Assembly (NCBI RefSeq): GCF_026672545.1 | Contig: NZ_JAPPRJ010000007.1 | Coordinates: 1 to 64,000, forward strand | DNA length: 64,000 nt | Direction of reading: 5' to 3' | From: Rhizobium sp. SL86 | GTDB taxonomy: Bacteria > Pseudomonadota > Alphaproteobacteria > Rhizobiales > Rhizobiaceae | Part shown: positions 45,655 through 54,081 of the stretch, piece after piece | Layout: every line of letters begins with the position of its first letter | Numbering within the stretch: the first letter of the stretch is position 1 | Program-made: the position numbers and the translations under genes | Notes under the pieces: generated by a model | What the model saw: the letters and a program-made list of their open reading frames with translations, nothing else | What the model was told of the DNA's origin: nothing | Database searches by the model: none

Positions 45655-46106
45655 TCTCATCAATGAAGACCAGTCGCTCGGGATCCAGATGATGTTGCAA
45701 GTTCTTCCATCGCTCGTGCCTGCGGGCGATATCGGCACGGGCCTGCTCAGCGGCGAACAGCGTTTTTTTTGAAGCGCAGCCCCTCGCTGCGGATGAACTC
45801 CCAGATCGTATTGTGGGAGACGGCAATGCCTCGTGATGCCAGTTCCGCCTTCAGACCATGCAGCGTCAGGTGGGAGTTCTGTTCGAGCAGTTCAGTAATG
45901 AAGCTGCGATCCGGCTCCAGAATCCGTTTGCGATAGCCACCCATCTTGGCCGGACGAACCGATCCTGTCGCCCTGTATCGCTGCGACCACTTCACCACCG
46001 AAGAGACAGCGACGCCGAAACGTCCAGCCACTGCACGACTACTCTCGCCAGCTAAAACGGCTGCAACAACACGCTCACGCAGATCATTTGATAACGGTGC
46101 GGTCAT
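45655..46106 (-). pseudogene. IS630-family transposase, 5' part in two frames
   Basis: The first frame (46106 to 45747) starts MTAPLSNDLRERVVAAVLAG and has an HTH (SSRAVAGRFGVAVSSVVKW) and the IS630 linker. At a run of eight A (minus strand, 45764-45771), a shift leads to TLFAAEQARADIARRHERWK and LVFIDE, the first catalytic Asp. Such A-runs often serve programmed frameshifting in IS630 elements. The frame stops being transposase at 45655, where the group II intron begins. Confidence 0.82.
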
Positions 46107-46156
46107 GAGACGCTGGCCTCCGCCCAGCCAGCATCAATGAATCATAACAAACCTCA

Positions 46157-46531
46157 TTGCAGAAGCCCGGCCGATTCCGAAAAGTACGGAAACGCTCTAT
46201 GGTCGACCACTTCAAGGAAAGTCATTTCGTGCATGCGTCGGCACTCTTCGCGCCCGATCCGAACGACGTCGCCGATCTGATCAGGCATGCCGACACTCTC
46301 GATGACGAGGCATCCCCGGCCGAAGTCGCTGAGGATGGCCCCGAGGTCGAGCGTATTGAAGGCGCCGCTGCTAACGCGGAGACGGAGCCAGACACAGGCG
46401 AAGGCAATCCGGTTGGGGAGAGCACGGTCGATGAAGGCGGCGCTTCCGATCTGCCCGAGACCATCGAGGATGCTCCAGACGCAGCCGAGCCTGACGAGGA
46501 GCAGGACGCCTACGGCATCGCGGCGGAATAG
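46157..46531 (+). pseudogene. C-terminal remnant of a ParB-like protein
   Basis: After about 12 junction residues it reads SMVDHFKESHFVHASALFAP, matching ALVEHFATEHYLHPAGRFAP of the ParB-like protein at 58239-59990. An acidic tail (EDGPEVERIEGAAANAETEP) similar in character to that protein's end follows. It is thus the 3' end of a paralogue whose front is lost at the IS630 side. The gene was the first of the rightward module. Confidence 0.72.
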
Positions 46532-46563
46532 CCGCACTCCCTTTTCCCTTCCGAATGATGTTC

Positions 46564-46590
46564 CGCCGCCGGTGCTCTCCATCGGCGGCG
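46564..46590 (+). terminator. Stem-loop after the ParB-like remnant
   Basis: CGCCGCCG and CGGCGGCG pair perfectly around an 11-nt loop, followed by ATTTCGTTTC. It lies between the ParB-like remnant and the DUF7007-like gene. Confidence 0.65.
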
Positions 46591-46630
46591 ATTTCGTTTC
46601 AAGGCCTCTCAAGACTTAGGGAGAATTTGT

Positions 46631-47266
46631 ATGATCGAGAATACTGAACACCAGGGAGAACGACAGGCACTCGGCCGTCGCGAAATCATCACCCGCGTCC
46701 ATACACAGTGGCGAGTGTCACAGCGAACGACCGTCTACGCAGAGGGTATCGCGTTCCACACGACATCAGGTCACGGCGGCTTCAAGCTTTCGGCGACACG
46801 CAATCGCGACGTTCACTCGCTGCTGCGGTCGGAAGATGGTTTCTATGAAGAAGACTGTGCCTTGGCGATCGTGGCGATCACCTTTCCCCATCTGTTCACC
46901 GCATTTGAGCGGCAGTGCGCGGAGCGTGCCATCAAGGACTGGTGGCCCGATGCCTGGGAGAAGATTTTTGGCACGATCCTGGGCGCCGGAGAATCCCATT
47001 TGAAGGACCGTCGCGCCTTCGAGGCAAAGCATGCCGGTGACTGGGTCGTCATATCAGCCATCCGGTCGGATCATCATTCCGGCATGACGGAGGTCATCGC
47101 CACGCGCGGCGGCAGGCGGGATTTTCACATTGAGGAGCGACGCTTTCTGGTGCCATCTTCGGAATACGAGGTCGGCCGATTTGGCTTCGTCATCGATGAG
47201 GCTTGCCATGTTGCTTATGACGGCCCGTCGAGCTTCGTGTCGTGGACGGGGAGGGGTGCGGCATGA
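46631..47266 (+). CDS. DUF7007-like plasmid protein (right-facing module)
   Basis: This 211-residue protein contains TTVYAEGIAFHTTSGHGGFK, the hallmark FYEEDCALAIVAITFPHLFT, WWPDAWEKIFG and ERRFLVPSSEYEVGRFGFVI. It is clearly homologous to the protein at 57349-57897, with an extra 35-residue N-terminus. I associate this pattern with DUF7007-type proteins of rhizobial plasmids. Function is unknown; the company (ParB, ArdC, helicase) suggests plasmid maintenance or transfer. AGGGAG precedes the ATG. Confidence 0.8.
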   Translation: MIENTEHQGERQALGRREIITRVHTQWRVSQRTTVYAEGIAFHTTSGHGGFKLSATRNRDVHSLLRSEDGFYEEDCALAIVAITFPHLFTAFERQCAERAIKDWWPDAWEKIFGTILGAGESHLKDRRAFEAKHAGDWVVISAIRSDHHSGMTEVIATRGGRRDFHIEERRFLVPSSEYEVGRFGFVIDEACHVAYDGPSSFVSWTGRGAA

Positions 47267-47625
47267 TGACCTCAGGAGACCGCCAGACCGAATTGCGGCG
47301 CATGGAGGAGACCTGCCGCCAGACACGGCATCAGCTCGACATGATCGATCGTCAGATCATCCGCAAAATGACGGCATTGATCCCGTCGCTTTCGCAGCGC
47401 CGATCAGGGTATCGTTGCGGCAGGCCGCCTAATCCGGAAGCCTTCCTCTGCCGCTACCGCTCCCATCTTGCGGCGATCACCACTGAGCGCCAACCGGAGA
47501 TCGAGGCGCTCTCGCGCAAGCTGGCAAGACAGGAAGCGGCAATCGCGTCATTGCGTGCCATGAGTTCACCGTCCAGCTCTGCTCGACAGGGCGGCCACGC
47601 AGGCGGAGAGGATCCGAGACCCTGA
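47263..47625 (+). CDS. Small helical plasmid protein (right-facing module)
   Basis: This 120-residue protein is rich in Arg and Gln with a coiled-coil start (LRRMEETCRQTRHQLDMIDRQI). The centre has PPNPEAFLCRYRSHLAAITTER. It overlaps the DUF7007-like gene by ATGA and is the counterpart of 57041-57352, which also overlaps its DUF7007 partner. Function unknown. Confidence 0.72.
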   Translation: MMTSGDRQTELRRMEETCRQTRHQLDMIDRQIIRKMTALIPSLSQRRSGYRCGRPPNPEAFLCRYRSHLAAITTERQPEIEALSRKLARQEAAIASLRAMSSPSSSARQGGHAGGEDPRP

Positions 47626-47748
47626 TTGTTGCGCTGGCCGAGGTCACGGGGCGGGCGGTTGGGTGGAGGTCAGGTGCGAGCTTTGCCCGGTTTCCTTGTC
47701 CGTTCGGGCTCGGAGGAGCCCCTTCGGCAACTGGAAAAGGAAACCATC

Positions 47749-48360
47749 ATGGCAAAGCCCGCAACCCAGTCCCGTCAAACCGCTCACCCTGCTTCCCGCC
47801 CCTCTGGCCGTGTTGTGCAACTGCGCAAGGGTGCCACCATCGAAATGGTCCGCCTCACATGCCCCGATGAAGCCCAGGCGCTGAAGATCGCCGAAAGCTT
47901 TGGCACCGCCATCCTGGACAGCGAAGGCATCCGCGACCTGCATGAGCGCCTGATTGTCGAGACCGCAACCGCTCTTTCCGACGGTCTTGGCGAACGCGCG
48001 ATGCAGATCCATCTCCAGCGCATCGTCGGCGCCTATGTCGGTTCCGCTCATGGCGCCGGCCAATTCTACAGCAAAGCCGTCACCGACGCGCGCGACGCTA
48101 CGGCCAAAGGATCTGCTGACGCCCGCGACGAGGACCTCGATGGCCCTGTCGGCTATGACAGCGCCGCCCAGCGCAAGCGCGAGTTCGCCGCCGACATGGG
48201 CGTCCATGCTCACGCGCTCCGTCTGGCTGCCGAAGGCGCCGTTTCCGCCTACGAGCAGATCGTCGGCGAGGTATGGAAGCCCTTCGATCGCCCAGTCGAA
48301 CATCCGGGCCAGTCCCTCGACCGCAAGGCGGCCGCCGCGCAGATGTCGGCCTTCGATTGA
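47749..48360 (+). CDS. Conserved plasmid protein starting MAKPAT (right-facing module)
   Basis: This 203-residue protein is closely related to 56059-56646. Both share TIEMVRLTCPDEAQALKIAE/TLEMVRLSCPDAIQAHKIAE, KAMQIHLQRIVGAFVGSAHG-type text and a C-terminal KPFDRPVEHPG. ATG 47749 follows AAAGGAAACC and matches the paralogue's start. It has no domain that I recognise. Strong conservation between the two modules suggests it is under selection. Confidence 0.82.
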   Translation: MAKPATQSRQTAHPASRPSGRVVQLRKGATIEMVRLTCPDEAQALKIAESFGTAILDSEGIRDLHERLIVETATALSDGLGERAMQIHLQRIVGAYVGSAHGAGQFYSKAVTDARDATAKGSADARDEDLDGPVGYDSAAQRKREFAADMGVHAHALRLAAEGAVSAYEQIVGEVWKPFDRPVEHPGQSLDRKAAAAQMSAFD

Positions 48361-48368
48361 GGCCGAGC

Positions 48369-48390
48369 TGGCGGAGCTTCGGCTCCGCCA
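48369..48390 (+). terminator. Rho-independent terminator after the MAKPAT gene
   Basis: TGGCGGAGC-TTCG-GCTCCGCCA is a perfect stem with a stable TTCG loop, followed by TTTTC. It ends the rightward module transcript. Confidence 0.9.
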
Positions 48391-48445
48391 TTTTCATGGT
48401 GTGCGCGACCTGTCAGCCCGGTATCGCTGGCGCACAAGCCCTCAT

Positions 48446-49099
48446 TCACGGCTTTCTCGCGATCATGCTGGTGACGCTTTCGATTTTGTCGAGCCAGGCC
48501 GCAGCGGTCACATTGCTCCAGGAGATGATCTTGCGAATCCGCTCATACTCCTCCTGAATGTTGCGCCGGAAAATCGGCTCATGGTGTGCGATGCGGTTTC
48601 GCAGATCACGTATCTTGAAAAGGGTATCGTTTCCTTCGCCGCGTAAGGCTTGAACGGTTCTGCTGTTATCTGTGTTGGGAAACACTGTCCGAAAATGCGT
48701 GTTCCAGATCGCACCGTCATGCCCATGCGTCAGCATCTTCTCCCAGAAGACAAAGTTCAGTTCGGCAACGATCTTCCCTGATGTCGGCAGAGAACGAAGT
48801 CCCATAAGGTTTCGACGCGGACTGTATCCCGTCGGGGGATTTCGCAAGCTGATTTCGAACCCTCGTTCCCAAGGCCAATTCGGCCCATAGGTCGATTCTA
48901 TTGCCGAGACGATTGAATTGCGAACGCTGACTTCGCATATCTGAAGGGGAACGAAGAATGCCGATGAGAGTTCAAGATTCCACTGGTAGAGTTCCAGCGC
49001 CGCTTCTTTGTCACCGGCCCTTTCAGCCAGATAAGTTGCGAAACGCGGAGCTGATAAAACGGTTGGGAGATTATGGATTTCGTCGTGTGTGAATGGCAA
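48446..49099 (-). CDS. Abi-like protein with HEPN-type RNase motif
   Basis: This 217-residue protein resembles Abi_2/AbiD-type abortive infection proteins. It is helical, with YQWNLELSSAFFVPLQICEV at the front and a C-terminal LRNRIAHHEPIF carrying the Rx4-6H signature of HEPN RNases. It lies opposite to the flanking genes, between the MAKPAT gene and ardC; the other module has no such gene, so it was inserted. It may be an antiphage RNase. No partner antitoxin is visible. Confidence 0.82.
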   Translation of the reverse strand: MPFTHDEIHNLPTVLSAPRFATYLAERAGDKEAALELYQWNLELSSAFFVPLQICEVSVRNSIVSAIESTYGPNWPWERGFEISLRNPPTGYSPRRNLMGLRSLPTSGKIVAELNFVFWEKMLTHGHDGAIWNTHFRTVFPNTDNSRTVQALRGEGNDTLFKIRDLRNRIAHHEPIFRRNIQEEYERIRKIISWSNVTAAAWLDKIESVTSMIARKP

Positions 49100-49234
49100 T
49101 TGTTCGGTCCCGTCGCAGACAGCAGAGGTCAGCTTGTCATTGACAAATACACGTGATTCTGACTAATTAGAAATCGAAAGGCGCGTGAGGTCGCGGGGTA
49201 ACACCACCCTCATCGTCACACGATAAATGGAAAG

Positions 49235-49258
49235 AGCTCGCCACTGGCGGGCTTTTTT
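49235..49258 (+). terminator. Rho-independent terminator upstream of ardC leader
   Basis: AGCTCGCC and GGCGGGCT pair (one G-U) around ACT and are followed by a T-run. The 49100-49430 stretch otherwise holds no gene that I can support. Confidence 0.75.
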
Positions 49259-49435
49259 CATTTTCAGCTAGTCAATCGCTGTCGTCTATGGCGCCCAGCT
49301 CTGCTGACATCCCAGCCTGAACTCAACCGACGTGCGGCGCCAGCTCCCCTTCGATTGGTCCTTCTAAAACGCGACGACAACGGTATCGGGAGGTTATTCC
49401 CCACCCATCGCGTCCCGTCCCTCCTGTCGGTCCTG

Positions 49436-49518
49436 CAGGAGCCGGCAACAGGCGCAACGGCTGCGCCGTCCTTCTCTTCGTTCCGGCCTTCCGGTGCGCC
49501 TGCCACCGATCGCTCCTG
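49436..49518 (+). ncRNA. Structured ardC leader, right-facing copy
   Basis: CAGGAGC (49436-49442) pairs with GCTCCTG (49512-49518), and AGGCGCA (49450-49456) pairs with TGCGCCT (49495-49501). The hairpin ACGGC-TGC-GCCGT (49457-49469) follows directly. The same fold with different stem sequence precedes the other ardC (55843-55927). It lies 64 bp upstream of the ATG. Confidence 0.7.
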
Positions 49519-49582
49519 CCCTCGGCCCTCCACGACGGGGCCGCGATGGGCGCGGCCTCCTCAAAAAACGGAGGTCTGGAAT

Positions 49583-50227
49583 ATGAGCAGGAAATCAGAG
49601 AACACGCGCACGGACATTTACGCGCGCATCACGGACAGGATCGTTGCCGATCTGGAAAAGGGCGTGCGCCCGTGGGTCCAGCCGTGGAGCGCCCGCAACA
49701 TGTCCGGCCGGGTCAGCCGGCCGCTCCGCCATAACGGCCAGCCGTATTCGGGGCTCAATGTGCTGCTTCTCTGGTCTGAGAGTGTCGCCAGCGGCTTCAT
49801 GACGGCAACGTGGATGACGCTGCGCCAGGCAAACGAGCTTGGCGCGCATGTGCGAAAGGGTGAGACAGGCGCAACTGTGGTCTATGCCAGCCGCTTCACG
49901 AAGACGGAGAAGGATGCGGGCGGCGGCGAAGTCGAGCGGGATATCCCGTTCCTGAAAGCGTACACCGTGTTCAATTGCGACCAAATCGATGGACTCCCCG
50001 ATCACTACTATCGCCACCCTAAACCGGCACCAAAGCCGCTGGAGCGTATCGAGCATGCCGACCGCTTCTTCGACAACACGGGTGCTGAGGTCCGTTATGG
50101 CGGAGATAGGGCCTATTATTCCCCGGCATCCGATCATATTCAGCTGCCCCAGCCGGAGCAGTTCCGGGACATGGCGTCCTTCGTCGCCACGAGAGCCCAC
50201 GAAACTTCTCATAATGCCGACATCTAG
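49583..50227 (+). pseudogene. ardC: ardC, N-terminal part, cut by the RIT element (right-facing)
   Basis: This 214-residue fragment has the ArdC N-terminal ssDNA-binding domain: TDIYARITDRIVADLEKGVR, WSARNMSGRVSRPLRHNGQP, GLNVLLLW, RKGETGATVVYASR. It then enters the zincin domain up to HETSH, the HExxH zinc motif. The element starts at the next codon (50211), giving a short NADI tail and a stop. ATG 49583 follows GGAGG. ArdC proteins counter restriction and can protect entering single-stranded DNA. The catalytic half is missing. Confidence 0.9.
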
Positions 50228-50300
50228 ATTATGCCGACAACTGTCCGGTTGAGCCGAATGCCGTGGCCTCCGGCTCACTGGTTCCGGCATAATCAGAGGG
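50211..50300 (+). repeat. RIT left inverted repeat (90 bp)
   Basis: It matches the reverse complement of 55066-55155 with about 9 mismatches by eye. It contains three copies of an ATWATGCCG motif: two direct (50211, 50228) and one inverted (50284-50293). These are likely recombinase binding sites. Confidence 0.9.
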
Positions 50301-50428
50301 GTGCAAGAATTTGGGAAAGCCGCCTTCGCCAAGAAGCCAGCCCGATATGATATATCCGACAGCCCGTTATGGACCTGAAGGCGATATGAATTTATCTAAA
50401 AGTGCCGACTTTTGCGGTAAGGATTGTT

Positions 50429-51412
50429 CTATAGATTCGAAGTGTTCAGTTTGTTTGGTGCCTCGACGCTGAGCAGCGAGCGAACCAATGCAGCCTGACT
50501 ACGAACGCCCGTCTTGTCGAAAATGCGCTGCAACTGCGTGCGTAGCGTATTAACGCTAACTGCCAAGAGGTCAGCGGCGCCTGCCAGGTCATGTCCATCA
50601 ACAATGAGGCGGGCGAGCTGGATTTGTGCCGGTGACAAGCCATAAACCTCCCGCTCCCGATCGATTCGACGCGCAACTGTCTCCGCATCGTCGAACGAAA
50701 CTAGCGCCTTGCCATCTTCGAGATGGACCCAGCAGTGCATCGGCACCCCTGTCGCATCCTGGCCGAGTGTGACGGCCCAGGCCTGTTTTGGCGACAACGT
50801 TAGCCGTGTCTGGCCCTGCAATTCGCGAAAAGCCAGGCGGACGGCTTCACGGAGGGTCGAGTCATGTTCGCGCCGCCGCGCACGGAGTCGACCGGTAGTG
50901 ACAGCAAGGCCCTTGTGGCCCCGTATTCGCTCCTGCGCGAGTCGGTTCTTCCACAGAATGCGCATATCCGCATCGACCTCGATTAGCGGGAAATGCGCCT
51001 GCTCTACGGTACTTTCCATCATCACCATGCAGCTGATCTTCCAGACGCCATCGACCCGGTGAAGAATTTTAAGCTCGCGTTTAAGATCATCGCCGCCATC
51101 AATCCCGATCTGGTCATAAGTGACCCAGGCCATGTTCTCAGCAACGGTGACGTTAATCTTGTCCCACCGAACGTGTTCCGAAAAAGCCCGCTTCTGCGGG
51201 AAGCGCTCCACGATAGTCTTAAGTCGTGCGGCAATCACGTCCCAGCCTTCATCAACCCGAACGCCAAGCGACGCGTAATATTCCATTCGCCGGGTCTGCG
51301 GCGACTGTACCCAGTGGTTCGCCAACGCGTCGAAGTCCCGCTGCAGCCATGCCTCCGTCTCGCTGCGGAGCACAGTTAGGATCGCAACTTTGTCAGCCTC
51401 ACTTCCGTCCAT
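50429..51412 (-). CDS. LuxR-type transcriptional regulator with SnoaL/NTF2-like and PAS-like regions (RIT cargo)
   Basis: This 327-residue protein starts MDGSEADKVAILTVLRSETE. The first 130 residues look like an NTF2/SnoaL-like domain (ETEAWLQRDFDALANHWVQS, WKISCMVMMEST). A central PAS-like part follows (FPLIEVDADMRILWKN). The C-terminus is a LuxR HTH (YGLSPAQIQLARLIVDGHDL, then AADLLAVSVNTLRTQLQRIF). ATG 51412 is chosen over long upstream frames because GGGGGA lies ahead and the fold starts there. As element cargo it may regulate the recombinases or host genes. Confidence 0.78.
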   Translation of the reverse strand: MDGSEADKVAILTVLRSETEAWLQRDFDALANHWVQSPQTRRMEYYASLGVRVDEGWDVIAARLKTIVERFPQKRAFSEHVRWDKINVTVAENMAWVTYDQIGIDGGDDLKRELKILHRVDGVWKISCMVMMESTVEQAHFPLIEVDADMRILWKNRLAQERIRGHKGLAVTTGRLRARRREHDSTLREAVRLAFRELQGQTRLTLSPKQAWAVTLGQDATGVPMHCWVHLEDGKALVSFDDAETVARRIDREREVYGLSPAQIQLARLIVDGHDLAGAADLLAVSVNTLRTQLQRIFDKTGVRSQAALVRSLLSVEAPNKLNTSNL

Positions 51413-51477
51413 CTCATGTCCCCCGATAACGCCAGACCGTTGCATAGCACGGCGGGAATCGTGTGCACGAAACTGCT

Positions 51478-51663
51478 TCAGATCAAGGTCATGCCAAGTA
51501 TTATGATCATGCCGGCGGCCATCGCAACCGATCCAAACAGCCCCGGTCTGAAGCGTGGCACGCCCTTGTGGTCCGAGTAGTAGCGGTCCTCCGCCCACGC
51601 GCTCATCCGCACCGTTGGCACCGGGGCGTGAATGTGGGTGATAGCAAGGCTGTAGATGTCCAC
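51478..51663 (-). CDS. Small single-pass membrane protein (RIT cargo)
   Basis: This 61-residue protein starts at GTG 51663 with a strong AGGAGGGAAGTC site. It has a polar front (AWAEDRYYSDHKGVPRFRPG) and a hydrophobic end (LFGSVAMAAGMIIILGMTLI). It lies 65 bp upstream of the LuxR-type gene on the same strand, so the two may form a unit. I do not recognise a family. Confidence 0.6.
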   Translation of the reverse strand: MDIYSLAITHIHAPVPTVRMSAWAEDRYYSDHKGVPRFRPGLFGSVAMAAGMIIILGMTLI

Positions 51664-51898
51664 GACTTCCCTCCTGTCCTCGCGCTTTCATCCCAGCAGT
51701 TTGGCATGGAGAGCCAACTCGGCCTGTCATGCGAACGGACGACAGCGAACAAGAATGCAACAGGAATTGAACGATCGATGATGCCCGTTTGCGGTTAACG
51801 CGAAACGGACGACGATTCATCCATCGTAGACTGACATACACCTTGCACGGCATTCGAATTGGCCGCCGTCTTTCCTTGTTCGAAACAAGGAGAACACC

Positions 51899-53137
51899 AT
51901 GACGATCAGTCGCTACCGCTACTTCTACGCCTGTGCCTTCTCGCTGTTCGAGGACCATCTCGTGGCCTTTGTCGATGAGATGGTCGAGCTCGATCATGCA
52001 GAAAGCACGATCACCCTGTACCTGAGCTGCATCAACGATGTTGCGAAAGCAATGCACGAGGCCGGGATGGCTGCATCTGACCTCGATCAAAGGCGAGCCG
52101 CCGAACTCATCGCAGCCATGGGGTGGATAGAATCCCGAGAGTCCTACGCGAAGTTCATGATGAAGCGGTTTGTGCGCTTTCTTGGCGAGCGTGGCGTGAC
52201 GAGAGAGCGTCCGGCGCTATCGCCAAAAGAGGCCGCGCGGATGGAATTACGGGTAGCCTATGAAGACTATTTGCGCCGTCAGCGGGGATTGAGCGAGCGC
52301 ACAATCACCGATAGCTGGCGGTTTGCGGGGCAGTTCCTTGACTTCCGCTTCCCTGAAGAGACCGATGATCTTGGGAGTATATCCGCCTCCGACATCGCCC
52401 GGTTCCTGCATATGCGCGTAGTCCAAAGGGCACCGCGAGACAAAACCGTGCCGTCACACCTGCGAAACTTCTTCCGCTATTTGTTCAAGACTGGGAAGAC
52501 GGCCACAAACCTGGCGAATGCCGTGCCGCGTGTGGCGCAGCGGTTCGGAACTCGGCTTCCACGTCATCTCTCGCTCAACCAGGTTGAGATGATCCTGGCT
52601 GCGGTGCGCGACACGGCACCATCCACCTTACGCAACTACGCGATGGTTCTGTTGATGGCGCGCCTTGCTCTGCGTCCTCAAGAGGTCGTCGCCATACAGA
52701 TCGATGACATCGACTGGCGCTCAGGTGAAATCCTCATTCGTGGAAAGGGCGACAGACACGACAGGTTGCCGCTATTGCCCGACGTCGGAAAGGCGCTTGC
52801 GGACTACATCAAGCTCGAGCGCGTGGCGACGTCTCGATCTCTGTTTGTCATCGACCGAGCGCCGCACCGCCCGTTCAAAGATGCGCAGGTTCTAAATCAG
52901 ATCCTGCGCAAGGCGTACGAACACACGGGGTTAAAGCCACCAGCACCCTATGTCGGGGCCCAGATCCTGCGCCACAGTCTGGCGACCAATCTGGTTCAGA
53001 ATGGCGCTTCTCTGGAGGAAATCAGCGACACGCTGCGCCATCGCTCCCGTGCGACCACGATGATTTACGCAAGGCTTGATGTCGAGGGTCTGCGCACCAT
53101 TGCTCAGCCGTGGCCGACCACAGGAGGTGCAGCATGA
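51899..53137 (+). CDS. RIT tyrosine recombinase 1
   Basis: This 412-residue protein has an N-terminal core-binding domain (about 100-200) and a catalytic domain. Its first Arg is in LALRPQEVVAIQI, with HSL in LRHSLATNLVQNGASLEEIS. A further His/Arg is in LRHRSRATTMIYAR, with the Tyr nucleophile. AAGGAG precedes the ATG. The stop overlaps the next start by ATGA. The extra N-terminal segment is longer than in the other two recombinases. Confidence 0.9.
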   Translation: MTISRYRYFYACAFSLFEDHLVAFVDEMVELDHAESTITLYLSCINDVAKAMHEAGMAASDLDQRRAAELIAAMGWIESRESYAKFMMKRFVRFLGERGVTRERPALSPKEAARMELRVAYEDYLRRQRGLSERTITDSWRFAGQFLDFRFPEETDDLGSISASDIARFLHMRVVQRAPRDKTVPSHLRNFFRYLFKTGKTATNLANAVPRVAQRFGTRLPRHLSLNQVEMILAAVRDTAPSTLRNYAMVLLMARLALRPQEVVAIQIDDIDWRSGEILIRGKGDRHDRLPLLPDVGKALADYIKLERVATSRSLFVIDRAPHRPFKDAQVLNQILRKAYEHTGLKPPAPYVGAQILRHSLATNLVQNGASLEEISDTLRHRSRATTMIYARLDVEGLRTIAQPWPTTGGAA

Positions 53138-54081
53138 GCAAGCTGTCTCAAGAGCTGGATCGCTATCTAGCCGTCCGCCGTGGCCTCGGGTTCGAGCTTC
53201 GCACGGATGAGCGGATATTGAGGCGCTTCATCGAACATGCTGAGAAGATGGGCACGGAATATGTGAGCGCCGAGGTCTTTATCGGATGGCGTGAGTCTTT
53301 CGGTGTTGCCAGCCAGCAGACGTGGTCACGACGGCTCGGTATCGTCCGGATATTTGCGCAGTGGCTCCACGGCATCGATCCTCAGCACCAGGTCCCTTCA
53401 ATTGACCTCATCCCTAGCCGTCATCGGCGAAGCAGGCCCTACATCTACAAGCCGGAAGAAATCCGCGCCATCGTGGAAGCGGCAGCAGCATTGCCATCGA
53501 CTAACGGAATCCGTCCGCTGACATATGCGGTCTTGTTCGGCCTGATCGCGGTCACCGGGCTCAGGATCAGCGAAGCGATCTCGCTCGACAGCGGCGATGT
53601 CGATCTTGAGAATGGCGTTCTCACGCTGCGGAAGGGTAAGCTCGGCAAGGCAAGGCTCATCCCGGTGTCGAGGTGTACCGCACTTCAGCTTGCGGTTTAC
53701 GCGAAGGAGCGGGATCGGCTGCTTGAACGTCGCTCCCGGCCATTCTTCGTCGCGGACCACGGTGAACGGGTCGGCGACTGCGGTGTTCGATACAACTTCG
53801 CCCTCGTCTGCCAAACTCTTGGTCTGCGGGAAAGGCAGAGATTCCATAAGCACGGACGTGGCCCACGAATCCATGATCTGCGCCACACCTTTGCCGTCCG
53901 CACCATGCTGAACTGGTATCGATCCGGCATGGACGTCACTCGCGAAATGATCAAGCTGACGACATATCTCGGGTATGTCAGCCCCGAGCATACCTACTGG
54001 TATATCGAGGCTGTGCCGGAACTTTTGGCGCTCGCCTCCGCCCGCGCTGAGCGCGCTCTGGCGCTGGAGGGAAGCTTATGA
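53134..54081 (+). CDS. RIT tyrosine recombinase 2
   Basis: This 315-residue protein has catalytic motifs VTGLRISEAISL (Arg), IHDLRHTFAVRTM (His-x-x-Arg) and LGYVSPEHTYWYIEA (His and Tyr). The start at 53134 overlaps the previous stop by ATGA and has AGGAGG upstream; the in-frame codons from 53110 are rejected. It couples to the third gene by ATGA. Confidence 0.9.
   Translation: MSKLSQELDRYLAVRRGLGFELRTDERILRRFIEHAEKMGTEYVSAEVFIGWRESFGVASQQTWSRRLGIVRIFAQWLHGIDPQHQVPSIDLIPSRHRRSRPYIYKPEEIRAIVEAAAALPSTNGIRPLTYAVLFGLIAVTGLRISEAISLDSGDVDLENGVLTLRKGKLGKARLIPVSRCTALQLAVYAKERDRLLERRSRPFFVADHGERVGDCGVRYNFALVCQTLGLRERQRFHKHGRGPRIHDLRHTFAVRTMLNWYRSGMDVTREMIKLTTYLGYVSPEHTYWYIEAVPELLALASARAERALALEGSL

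Noticed and set aside
51413..52090. Upstream extension of the LuxR-type gene to 553 residues
   Set aside because: It overlaps the divergent recombinase start and the small membrane gene; GGGGGA and the domain start support 51412.
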